A DNA stretch of 64,000 bases, taken from the NCBI GenBank assembly GCA_018873245.2, contig JAEMBT020000007.1, positions 8,811,129-8,875,128 of the forward strand, given 5' to 3'. The position numbers and the translations under genes are program-made. The notes beneath the pieces are model-generated. The model searched no databases, was not told where the DNA came from, and was given only the letters and a program-made list of their open reading frames with translations. Shown one piece after another: positions 53,312 through 64,000 of the stretch. Within the stretch, counting starts at the first letter, position 1, and the number at the start of each line of letters is the position of its first letter. This stretch comes from Archegozetes longisetosus (Eukaryota > Arthropoda > Arachnida > Sarcoptiformes > Trhypochthoniidae).

Positions 53312-56300
53312 TTAGATGATAGTAGAGGATCGCGAAGAGTCATCAAACAGTGACAAGACTGATCTTTGTTGTCCGTGTCCAGTATGGCGATGGAGTCGCA
53401 TACAGGAAGATTCCTCGTGTTTGTAGAGATAACTTTTAAGGGCAAATGCTTTGCCACAGCGTTGGCACACGTATGGCTTAGTGGTTGAGTGCGTTTGCAC
53501 ATGAGCTCTCAAATTGCTATAAAATGCAAACACACGAAAGGATAATAACTATTAATGACCACAACTAAACTTTTTACAAATAACTTGTAACATAAAAAAT
53601 CATAAAAACAGTCAAACTCTTGAGTAAACAAAAGAGGACATTTACCTCTTATCGGCGAAGGCCTTCGCGCAGATCGGACATTTAAATGGTTTTTCTCCTA
53701 TAGTAACAAAGTTTAAAATAAAGTTTACTATTGGCGTATAGGCTCTCTTAATAGTCTTACTGACCTGTATGTGTGCGTATGTGGCCCTATAAATAAAAGT
53801 AATCATAAAATTATTTAATCGTCATATTCGATTAATTAGAATTGAGTTGTATCTAACCTGCAAAAGCCAAGGCCTACTGAAGCACTTTCCACAGTAAGGG
53901 CATTGACAGCCCTGGCTATGCGTCCGAACATGCATAGAATAAGCCGGCATCGAGACATACACTTTGTCACAATGGGGACACTTTCGAGCTTTTTTATCAG
54001 TTACACTGCGATGAGTTTGTCGATGTCGGGCCAGATTACTAGATGTGCTATATCTCTTGCCGCAATCAGGACATATGTGAAAATCAGTCGATAATGAAAG
54101 TTGCTCTGATTGACTTTGCTTTAGATATAATGTTAAAAAGTCATCAATTATGATTATGATTGATCGGAGCAATAATTTTTCAACTAAATATCAACTTACT
54201 TTGTAAGCACAAGACGTGACATCAGACACGTCATTGTATGTTTTTGTATTTTCTCTTTTTAACTCAATATCATCTCTAGTTCTCAAATGGTGAAGTGATA
54301 AATCCTGTGCCTGATCTTCCATTTCTTCATCCAACTCATCAGTTTCATCATTGATTGGGGAATATTCTGAACGAATAAAATTTTTGAATGGCTTCGACTC
54401 CTCGATGTAATTAGAAGCGTAATCGATCACTAGAAACAATTAGAATAATTGTAAGTGATTCGCAAGTTTTATTTAACAAATTCAAACTACCATTTATTAT
54501 AGTATTGTGATGTCTGGCGAGTGAGTCCGTGTGCGCCAACACTGATATACGATTGTACAATCGCGCCGGCGATCCAGGACTCGATGGTTTTAAAGCCGAA
54601 GATGAATCAGCGATTGAAGCGATCGCGTCATAACAAAATTTAGCCGAAGAATCTTCAGCTGTGCAAACACTTCGTTCTGGACTGCTCTCTAAATATAAGT
54701 TTTTACAACTTTAGACTTTATGAAAAACTGTATGTAATGCAGGCAAGCAACCCGTTGATCAAAAATCTTGCGAAACAATTGGAAAATAGTCTAAATCATT
54801 TTGGAAATGTTTTGTTTGATTAATTCTGAAGTTTATATAAAAATTACTATTTTTGATATATAAGTATAAGAACAGAGTATATGTATATTGATTACTTTAT
54901 CGAATTAATTTATCACATTGTAATTAGATCTTTTCATTTGATGGATGAAACTCTAATTTGTTAAAGGCTTGACTGCTTGCCAGACTTAAAGTCTTGATAT
55001 TTGTGAAGAGTACGCATTCAAACTCAAGTCTTGGGTCCATTTTTGAGAGATATGTTATTCTACAGTTAGACTCATCACATGAATACAGATCTGAATTATT
55101 TTCTTGCTTTCCACTACTGTTTTGATGCTAAAACTTTTTTGAACTAGTTCAATAATAATTGAATAATATTCAATTTAATAAATTTCAACTCAGGTGGAGT
55201 TCAAAGTATGCTTAAATTTGTATAAATTTCTATAAGTATGCTCAATATACTTTGCGTTCAGAAGGAATGTTCAGATTGAACACATTAATAAATTGAGTTG
55301 ATCCATTCTGAAATTTGTAATTTATTAGGACAACAACTGTAGTGTTCTGAAAGACTTGAATTGCAGTCTGAGTTGTTAGTGAACAACTGAAAGTTGACAG
55401 TGAATTTGGAAGAGTTTGGAGACTAAACGTCGGGCACCTTAACTAATGTGAAGTAATTTCTAAAATAGTGTTAAATAATCTGGAGCTGGAAAGCACAGGT
55501 GGCCGCGTCTGTTCATATAAGTTGTAGATTTCTTTACACAATTCAATGTTTATTTCTTCGCGATAGTTTGGCTTAGATTTAAGTGCGAATACATTAGCAT
55601 CTGTTTGAGTGGTAGTGAAGTGAAAGCCGAATGTATGTGTTAGGCATAGCGGTAATGTAAAATTGGATTGATATTTAAAAAGCTGATTTGCCAGTCAGTA
55701 ACAATCAAATTGAACGCTGTTCTCAGTTATATTGGTAGGCGTTGGAATAAAATTAAGCAAATGTAAATAAACAAGATGCTTTCAAATAATGCTTACAAAC
55801 ATCACATAATTATACGATCTCTATGTTGTTTCAAACTTGTTTAATCCCATAAGTAATAAGAAAAATTGGTCTCTTCTCTACTTTTATAAAAGATAATAGA
55901 TATATCAGTAGTGCCTGAAACAAATTTTATGAGGCGTTTTATTTACTTAGAGTATAAAAACATTGTCTGTAGGATTCAAGGGTTAATTGGTTAGAATAAG
56001 AATCATATGATTATGAATTTGGAGAAAGTATTTTTGTTTGGCTCGTGGCTACACGCGTGCAAACGGCTACTCTTCCAAAATAACATCCATAAGACCAAAG
56101 CTCAAAACAACCCTATATAATATTCAACATATGCTTATTTGATACTCTTTTTTGTCATGACCAATGCTGGCCACCCATATTGCTTATAATTTGAAGTACC
56201 AAAAGGGTTGATTCGGTCACAGTTCCGATTAAACTTGAAGAGTTCTTGGAAAAGAAGGGCTTGTTTGCGATGTTATAAAGAGGTTTTACAGGCGATTAAA

Positions 56301-56554
56301 TTTAATCATTATAGCGTTAAACTTATTTCTAAATGCACAACATATTTATCATGTCATTATTATATAATTAGATTTACATTCAAAATTGTTTCCCTTAAGA
56401 ATTATTTCTTATAGTTCTATGAAAACGACAAAACCAGAGAAAGCATTTATAAATTCTTACCTCTGGAATGATGATTGATTTGTTGGTTGTGGTGGTCCGA
56501 TAATGAAGAAGTGGAGTCATATCTTTTATTAGTGATTAGAAAGGCTCGTGGCAT
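53312..56554 (-). CDS. scrt: Scratch zinc-finger repressor (Snail superfamily)
   Basis: Scratch is a neural transcriptional repressor of the Snail superfamily. Seven exons on the minus strand, 56461..56554, 54491..54688, 54200..54429, 53858..54118, 53765..53786, 53646..53697 and 53312..53516, join exactly in phase and give 353 aa. Exon 1 starts with the SNAG repressor motif MPRAFLITNKR. The middle is Ser-rich and acidic, with DQAQDLSLHHL. Five C2H2 fingers follow: [80 protein letters not shown] and YVCQRCGKAFALKSYLYKHE. The [18 protein letters not shown] block is specific to Scratch within the family. The 22-nt exon encodes the GHIRTHTG joint between fingers 3 and 4. The 1.8-kb first intron is the longest. 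Confidence 0.95.
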
Positions 56555-58606
56555 GTTTGAAGCATTAACACATAGCTAGTAGAAGTCAGAAGCAGTGGAA
56601 GGATGAGCTGACGACGAACGAGTCAGAAGAAAGCTCACCACGAACTAGTCTGAAGAAAGCCTTGAACAACAAGCGCACTGAGCACTAAGCAAGTGATGAT
56701 GAAGAGGATGATGTTGATGCAGTCGATTATGAACACAGGAGACGGGGAGGTGTGCACAGGGCCTCCTTCAATGACCAAATGAGAGTGAAAGGGATTCAAA
56801 GTATGGTAGAAATAGACCTACACGTACTTCTACTAGTATGCAAATTCTGTGTTACTTCACTACTCCGATTCTGTATTTACTTCACTACTGGGCTCACACT
56901 ATGTCAAAATTAGGGGCTTTTAGTCGGGGCGGAGTGGGAGGGATCCTAAAAGAACACTCACCAGAAATCAAGACATAAGACAAGAAACTTTCACATACAG
57001 TAGCTTTGGTTATATAACGTATTATAAGCGTATTTGTGCTTCTATTTAAGAAACATCAAACTTCTATTCACTCTTATTTCCTCCGCAAACTGTATTCTAA
57101 GACTCAAGTGGTCGCACACATAGTTTACAAGATTAGACTTTTTCTAACTTCTTAACTATAGCATAAGTCTTCTCATTAATGGATTATATCGTTTCCTTTT
57201 CACGGGATAGGCATAAAAAGTAAATTCTTAGTTCTGGATGCGTGAGAATCAAACAAACTGCGAATTAAAAGGCCGATATATATATAAACACCTATTGAAG
57301 ACACAATGAATTGATTGTTCAGTTTTCGGACTGAATATGACGAAGAATAAGAACGAAATAGATGCGCATAAATATTTGGCTCAAGAATAAACACTATTGC
57401 TTGGTATTCTTGATGACATAAAGTTTGGCAAAGAGTAAAGGATTGAGATAAGAGTAAAAATCCTTTGATTATTACGAGCAAATCTATGTTTGGTATTGTT
57501 TGGTAAATATTTTTGGTGAGAGGGTTGCAAATTGAGGCCAACAATCAGATAGTTGATCGAATCATTGGTAAAAAGTGCTATCTCTCACTCAAGCAACATA
57601 AGAGATGAGACTTTATAGCACTGACCCAACTTGTTATTCGTCATAATTGCCTTATGGAAGAATTAGTCGGATCTGATTTAGCATAAGATCATACAAGTGT
57701 CTCTCCTGTCTCTAAAAATGCCTGAATATTTGACATGCTGGCAATGGAACACTCTGTTGGGCTAATTGCCAATTCTAGTGTTTGTGCTGTGGCTCACCTC
57801 GCAATCAGTTTAATCAAAATACAGCCAAAAATAATTGCAAACATGAAGCCTAGCTCAAAGACTGGCAGCTTTTCGAATATTGTTTTGCTCTATATTCAGT
57901 CATTTATACATTAAGAAGAATAGAGTCTGTCTGTAATGGATTCTGAGTAGTCTTACTGTGAAGTTCAAAACATGTGGGTTTAGGTGCATTACATTTTCCA
58001 ATTGCACGCATTTCAACTTGAGAGACATTTGGGATGAATCTCTAGCGTTTGGGCAATAGGTTAAAAATAGAGCCATAACTAAAAGTTTGGTAACATCTAT
58101 AAGGCTAGAAAGTCATGTAAGTTATTAAAGTACCCACTATTGGGTATAACTGCTATACAGGCCGGACGTATTTCTTGCAAACTTTCACTTACTCCTCTTA
58201 TTTGGATGGCTGAGCATTACATGTTCAGGTCTAACTTCCAACTTCTTTATCATAAGTATTTACTATCTATAAACAGGACATGAGGAGTAGGGATGCGCCC
58301 ATCGATGCGTTCTTAAGCATGTAAACTGAATACTTCATGACTTATATATATTTTAACTTTACTAGAATTCGCACTCAACTTATCAGACATTATGAAAATA
58401 CTGACTCTAAACTCATCTCGCTTTCTCTCCACTACTCTTCTATAAATAGAAGTAGAAAAGTTGTAAAATTTAATTACTCTCATTATTAACTTGATAGCAT
58501 GCATCAAGTTAGTGTCAAATATGTACGAAATATTTGCGAATCACAAATATTTATTAACTAGCTTTTCATTTAATAAGAATTTCAAACTTTTAATTGTGAA
58601 ACTTTG

Positions 58607-58646
<40 letters not shown>

Positions 58647-59998
58647 ATGAACTAATTAAAAGAAAGCCTAAGAGCGAATTTGTTTATAACAAGTTGAATA
58701 ACAGATTGTTTAATTTTTGTGGTGTTACTGTGTTAGTCTAAAGCTAAACAGTTGATCTAACTTTAGTAAGAAGCCAGTAATGTCTCTCAACACCCTTGTG
58801 CTAGTGATCATAGCAGAAACGCCAGGGAAGGCAATGCCATCGAAATGCAAACATTGATCGCATTCACCAGAATTACTTTTTTCTCCCAATACTTTCTCTC
58901 TTTCTAAAAGAAACACTTACTAACTGACTATCTTTTGAACTGATGTAAGGGAAACAGGTGTCGAAGAAAGAAATGAACAAAATTACTTTGACAAAGATGT
59001 AAAGATTCAGTACATACAACATATACACACACACTATCACTAACGCAGGGGACATACACACGACTGACTCGTGTGGACCGGAAGAAATTGGAGAACTCAG
59101 AAGTTGGGTCGCGAGTCCAAAACCGCAGTAAAATTGACAAACAATCTTTTAAAGGGTAATATCGCTGAGCTATAACTATCGGAGTAGTTTTTTTATGTTA
59201 TATGGTGCTTACTCTAAGAAACGCTTATGTTCGCAACTATATTATGAGTTATGAAACTTATATGAAATGATGTTTTCGTATTATTAAATACAAATAAATC
59301 AGTGTTATTAGAATTGCTACTACAGTCATTTTGAACTATTTTGAAATATCTCAAATTAACCATTATTTTCTCGACTAGGAACATATAATTCTCGTCAATC
59401 TTTATCGCAAAAAAAGTTTATCTGATTGATAAGTAACTCTTATTTCAATTGGTTTGCAATTATGCTGTCATTAGTCAAAAATAAAAAATGCAAATCTGGA
59501 AGGCTTAAAACTTAATCAGCTATGAAAGAAGGTCTTTGTAAGCAAACAAGAAAACTATGTACGATTTGATGCTTTGAGAAAAGATTAAGACCAGCTTAAG
59601 ACTAGCTTAAGGACTGGAAACTAGCCCTATCTGTTAGCACTGCGAGCCATCATTTACATAACTCAACTTTTTGTCAAGAAAATCGACTTGTATATTCAAT
59701 CAACAAAGTATATATTCATTGACTAAATTTTCACATAACTCTAAACTTTAATCAAAGTTAGCAAATTAAGATAAGATACCAAAGTTTAAATAGTTTTTAA
59801 AAAGTCATTTATTTGAAGTCAATTTTGAAAGTTTCAAAATTTTCGCCAATTTGTTGCACTAGTATTTTGAGCGTCATTAATGTACAGCAAGTTTTCCGAA
59901 GGCTCTTACTGATAGAGATTTAGGTCAAGTCTAAGAAAACTTGTATTGAGATAAGCACCAGTTTTAAGAAAAAAAGTCCTGAAAGCACTGAACTTCTA
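56555..59998. other. Intergenic, Scratch promoter side to cyclophilin
   Basis: 3.4 kb without a recognizable gene. A GC-richer patch at 56915-56945 (GGGGCGGAG) lies about 370 bp upstream of the Scratch start and could be promoter DNA. A GA microsatellite lies at 58612-58642. Several short open frames here have no family resemblance. Confidence 0.4.
58612..58642. repeat. (GA)n microsatellite
   Basis: Uninterrupted GA dinucleotides, about 15 units, preceded by AAGAAA. Confidence 0.9.
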
Positions 59999-61445
59999 AT
60001 GAATAGAAGTTCCAGATCGTCTGGAGTGCTCAGTTGGAAAAACTCAAAGATCAAGATTGTTGTAGCTCTCATAGCAATTATGATTTCCATTAAGTTGGTC
60101 GTAGTTTTATATTCTCTTATATTCATCGTAAATCAATCAGAGGTTAGTTGAGTGTTATTTGTTTATCTGATTTATATCTTAACTAATCAATTTTTCAATA
60201 AAAGGGTAAACGAGTCGATATCACCCATAGAGTCACTTTTGACATCCAGATTGGTGGCAAATATGCTGGAAGTATTGTATTGGGTCTGTTCGGAAAAGTG
60301 ACTCCAAAGACTGTGGCCAACTTCGCGACACTAGCCGATCCTAACGGATTCCAAGGGTTTAGTTATAGAGGATCAATATTTCATAGAGTCATTCCACGAT
60401 TTATGATCCAGGCATGTATCCAACTCTTTATTCTAATCAGTCATTTACTCTTTCACAACCTTATATACCTTTTGCTTTGAGCTAATAAAACCAGTTCACA
60501 GACTTGATTTCTGTCCATTTACCTCCAGTTTGACCAACATTTTCAGCATATTTCGCCGATTAGATATCACTTACTCTGAAGAACTAATCGTTTAATTGTT
60601 GCATTTTGCAACTGTTTTATAAAGCGACTTCAGTTTTGACCCAACTCACAGATAGTTGTGGATCAGTCTCTTAACCTAACCTAACTTAATAATGCACATA
60701 ATTCGTATATCAGAGCTTGAGTTTCGTTTTGAAAACTTGAGCGTGAGCTCGAGCTTACAAGGTGTGGTCATATTTTGATTGCTCTAGTTTGCTTGAAAAC
60801 TGAATGAAAATCCAAAATATTTTGTTTAATTTGAAACAAGAATACTTTGTTTGAGTGGAGACTGATTATTCTGGATGAAAATTATCAATTTCTTGAATTA
60901 TACACGCATTTTAATGTCGCAGGTTCATGAGCTTTTGTACATCAGTAGTCTGAACAATAACACTTCAAAGCCGAAGTTAGCATTGATTCAGTACTAGCCC
61001 AACTATGAGCAGAATTCACCCCGAATTACAATTACATGTGCAGCAATAGAACGAATGTTGAATTTAATTAGGGATGGGCTGAAGTAATTTTGAATCTTTT
61101 TAATAGGGCGGAGACATAACTAATGGAGACGGACGTGGATCTATCTCGATTTATGGAAATAGATTTGATGACGAGAACTTCGACATCAAACATACAGAAC
61201 CCGGTCTTCTAAGTATGGCTAATGCTGGAAAAGATACCAATGGCTCACAATTCTTCATAACAGTGTCTGACACTGCATGGCTTGACGGAAAGCACACTGT
61301 TTTCGGTAAAGTCTTAGAGGGAATGGAAGTTGTTCACAAAATCGAAAATCTCAGAACAGTAGAAGATAAACCTGTAGATGATGTGGTGATAGTTGGGACC
61401 AAAGTTGAACAAGTCAACCAAGTAATATCGATTTCGGGTCAATAG
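59999..61445 (+). CDS. Cyclophilin-type peptidyl-prolyl isomerase, secretory (PPIB-like)
   Basis: Catalyses cis-trans isomerization of prolyl bonds. Exons 59999..60142, 60205..60411 and 61107..61445 close in phase; 229 aa. Exon 1 encodes a hydrophobic segment ([20 protein letters not shown]) that can serve as a signal peptide or anchor. Exons 2 and 3 carry the cyclophilin fold: [26 protein letters not shown], the catalytic [20 protein letters not shown] (Arg in FHRV), [13 protein letters not shown], and [20 protein letters not shown] (Trp for cyclosporin binding). It resembles PPIB/ninaA-type ER cyclophilins more than cytosolic ones, but has the insertion [14 protein letters not shown] and no KDEL-like end. 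The second intron must use a GC donor: only CAG|GCATGT joined to AG|GGCGGA restores IQGGDIT. Confidence 0.92.
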
Positions 61446-61762
61446 TCTATTTGAATACTCAAATAAGTCGTCAAATCGATAAATGTGTGCCTTAAGCAGC
61501 TCTCAGCAGCTTTTAATAAAAATTATTTTTTATTTAACCTTTTTAGAACTCCATTCAGTTTGTAAAAATGCATGTTTTTTAATAATAGTTTATATTCTTA
61601 TTAAAAATCTGCATTTGTTTTTAAATAAGCCTATATATAATCATTGTTTTAAAAATGATCGAATATCTATTCAATGAATATGAGCTTTCCAAGTAAATTG
61701 TGAGACTGTTTACACCTTTTAATTAAAATTAACTAAATTATAATTCCTAAACAAAGTTACAA

Positions 61763-62625
61763 TTATTTTGACCCTTGATAATGAAAATTCGGATGCTTAG
61801 TCCCGAACTCGTCACTAATACATCGCTTTGCGTTCACTTTTAACTCATCAACGCTCTTAACAGTTTTCTGTGTCAATTCTTGCACTTCACAATTGATTTT
61901 ATTGATAACAAATTCCATGGCTTGACGACCCTAAACGCATAGAAATGACTGATTAGCAAATCATTATAAAGTATAGTATAACTTATGATCATAAGAATGG
62001 ATAACAAACCTTATTAGCGTTCGCCGATATATTTTTGGAGACAAAATCTTCAAAATAGCTACTCAATGGTATTCCGTGAACAGTTACCACTGCTTCTTGT
62101 TTTAATAAAGTACTATTAGGTTCAGTTGGGTGTGGACTATAAGTGAGTTTCTCAATAATCGATAACTCATTGCAAAACGACAACTATTTAATGAAAGTGC
62201 GAAAATCAAGCATGACAAACGATAAGAAAATGACAATCATCAATAGCGATAACTTACATTTTTAGATTGCAAGGTCATTGTTTTCTTATTAGGATCTACT
62301 TCTGAGTGTTCGCTCGCGAAACAAGTTTTATCGGTACCTAATATTCTCTGAGCCCAATTCGGTAAACCCCACTCACAACTAATAAGCCGGTGCGTTCGCA
62401 TTACACCATTTGATTCTATATTTCTATCAATCACGTCAATACCGACCACTGCCGGATTCATCGGATTGGGATACTTGCGCCAAACTGCCTGAACCACAGT
62501 ATCCCAGGGATGACTATAAACGACATTTAGATTCAATTAAATTAGTTTTAAATGTTTGTAAATCAGATTTCAAGTCTATTAATGAAGACTTACGCGAAAG
62601 TATGTTCTGATGTCCAAATCTTCAT
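61763..62625 (-). CDS. slmo: PRELI/MSF1 domain lipid transfer protein (slowmo/PRELID3)
   Basis: PRELID3-type proteins, with TRIAP1, carry phosphatidylserine across the mitochondrial intermembrane space. Exons (minus) 62594..62625, 62258..62513, 62010..62183 and 61763..61930 close in phase; 209 aa (human PRELID3B 194). The whole protein is one PRELI/MSF1 domain: MKIWTSEHTFAHPWDTVVQA, RKYPNPMNPAVVGIDVIDRN, THRLISCEWGLPNWAQRILG, EHSEVDPNKKTMTLQSKNLS, LTYSPHPTEPNSTLLKQEA, VTVHGIPLSSYFEDFVSKNI, SANANKGRQAMEFVINKINC. The 10-codon first exon MKIWTSEHTF is the usual start of the family, which fixes the start. Confidence 0.95.
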
Positions 62626-63872
62626 TTTTCTAATCGGTTTTGAATTAAATTTGAGCACTAAAATTGAATTAAATGAGCGTAACCTTGAAGACCACCTTCA
62701 ATTGAAAGTTTAAGTGCAAATGAGTGCTAGACTTATGCCGACTGATGTAAAATACAACTTTTTTGCGCTAAGTTAAATGAGGAAACGCACAGTTAAGTCT
62801 ATAATGACGCAACTCTTATCTCTATGTAAAGGCACTGAATCTGAAACAAAATTAGAATAGATTCTGAGTTAAACTCGTATACACTCGTTGTATCTCATTA
62901 TCATTATCATCTGTTATGTAATGGTTGCTAACACGTGACTTCAACATATAATTCTGTCACATTCAAATTGAATTGTTTACATATTAAATGCCAATTAATT
63001 ATAGATTAGTTGAAAATAATTTCTTTACACAATATTAATATTGAATTAAACGTGAATTAATTATAGACGCTGGCATTGCATCACCCAGTCATTTATCAAT
63101 TAACTCATATAATATAAAACTTACCCAAATTTTTAGTTATATTACGATCACAATTCTAATTGTGATTTAAAACACTATAAATTACTTAATAAAACTATTT
63201 TAATACTTAATTATACTTTATTAATTTCTAACCTAAAAAACTAGTTCTCGAAAATTGCACTCGATTCAACGAAATGTTAGCATTGAATGCCTTAAGTTCT
63301 ATTTCATAGTACTGTAAGTCACAAAACACTTTCAATTTTAACACATTTTATCAACTATTTCTATACTCACTGCTCAAAAATTTGACTCAATTCAAACTAT
63401 TAAGGATTCAGATTGACGAATGACCGATAGAAAATTAGACATAACGTCAGTTGATAATAAATTAATATCAATTTGATAACTGAATCAAAAGACTTTTGTT
63501 ACTAATAGTACTTCCTTAATTGGGTGTCGACTTAATGCCCTATTTTACAGCTAGCCAAACCTTTTCCACAGCCAGTATCAAGTATATAAAGGTCCCAAAA
63601 GCACTGGTGTTAAGCGCAGCTCCAAATTGTAGATGACGTAAAACATTTGCGATTCAAAAGATATGATTGACGCAAAAGAGCTCTGTGCTAATGATGAAAC
63701 ACTTATGTCCGGGAACTATTTTGACTGATGTTCTGTGACGTTATTTATGGTACCTATGGTCATAAGAATAGTTTTGCATCGTATAGTAGTAATATTCGGT
63801 TTAATAACAAAACAGACAGTACTGAAAGCGAATACAATTTGAATAAAATTAGTTGAAGGTATTGTTGTGGAT
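62626..63872. promoter_or_regulatory. Intergenic between divergent slmo and Ubc9
   Basis: 1.25 kb, AT-rich, containing the 5' regions of both genes. GTATATAAAGGTCCC at 63582-63596 resembles a TATA box about 280 bp upstream of the Ubc9 ATG. No other gene is seen. Confidence 0.35.
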
Positions 63873-63988
63873 ATGTCTGGCATAGCATTGGGTCGATTGG
63901 CGGAGGAAAGGAGGTCGTGGCGAAAGGATCATCCGTTTGGGTTTATTGCAAAACCGACCAAAAATCCCGACGACTCACTCAATCTTAT
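63873..63988 (+). CDS. lwr: SUMO-conjugating enzyme Ubc9, first coding exon (partial)
   Basis: E2 enzyme of the SUMO pathway. The first coding exon gives [20 protein letters not shown] then [19 protein letters not shown], matching the very conserved UBE2I start ([20 protein letters not shown]). The exon ends at the donor AT|GTAATA at 63988, in phase to complete the Met codon with the G of the next exon (the family continues NLMNWEC). The rest, including the catalytic cysteine, lies beyond the window. Confidence 0.93.
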
Positions 63989-64000
63989 GTAATATTTACT

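Noticed and set aside
57200..57544. Minus-strand open frame of 114 codons between Scratch and cyclophilin
   Set aside because: No domain, low-complexity hydrophobic and serine stretches, and no splice partner.

Overview
The window looks like AT-rich, gene-dense animal nuclear DNA. It has short GT-AG introns (often 50-80 bp), single-copy metazoan housekeeping genes on both strands, and islands of mobile DNA. The protein set (Scratch with an N-terminal SNAG domain, MIM/MTSS1, cyclin E, Vac14, URI, a PH/PTB adaptor) is metazoan. Compactness and protein style fit an arthropod, perhaps an acariform mite, but nothing in the sequence proves the taxon.

Layout. 0.3-2.8 kb: divergent pair mitochondrial ribosomal protein L3 (minus) and URI prefoldin (plus). 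2.8-23.3 kb: accessory island with foldback elements, three haspin-like kinase loci (an intact gene with a decayed inverted partner, a near-perfect 2.06-kb-arm palindrome carrying two copies, and a collapsed fragment), an intact hAT transposon, a broken hAT transposon, a pogo/Tigger remnant and a kelch fragment. 23.8-25.2 kb: cyclin E (minus, first exon not found). 25.2-29.4 kb: gene-poor. 29.4-32.5 kb: divergent respiratory pair ATP synthase F6 (minus) and NDUFS3 (plus). 32.8-37.5 kb: divergent pair ALG2 (minus) and VAC14 (plus). 39.1-44.3 kb: MIM/MTSS1 (plus). 45.6-47.5 kb: PH/PTB adaptor of Dok/IRS type (minus). 48.2-49.3 kb: MARVEL-domain membrane protein (minus, 5' end not found). 53.3-56.6 kb: Scratch zinc-finger factor (minus, seven exons including a 22-nt one). 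60.0-61.4 kb: secretory-pathway cyclophilin (plus). 61.8-62.6 kb: PRELI/slowmo lipid transfer protein (minus). 63.9 kb to the edge: first exon of Ubc9 (plus).

The most unusual part is the haspin-like kinase island. All three loci show signs of an inverted (head-to-head) arrangement. The kinase exon and the adjoining intron are nearly identical between loci 1 and 2, while the N-terminal exon and both flanks are strongly diverged. That is the pattern expected of localized gene conversion or selection-driven N-terminal divergence. The palindrome spacer at locus 2 keeps only one half of the ancestral centre still visible at locus 1, and one palindrome copy has a 1-bp deletion that breaks the kinase. 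Elsewhere, exon structures were built by hand from splice sites and reading phase; nearly all close exactly in phase.
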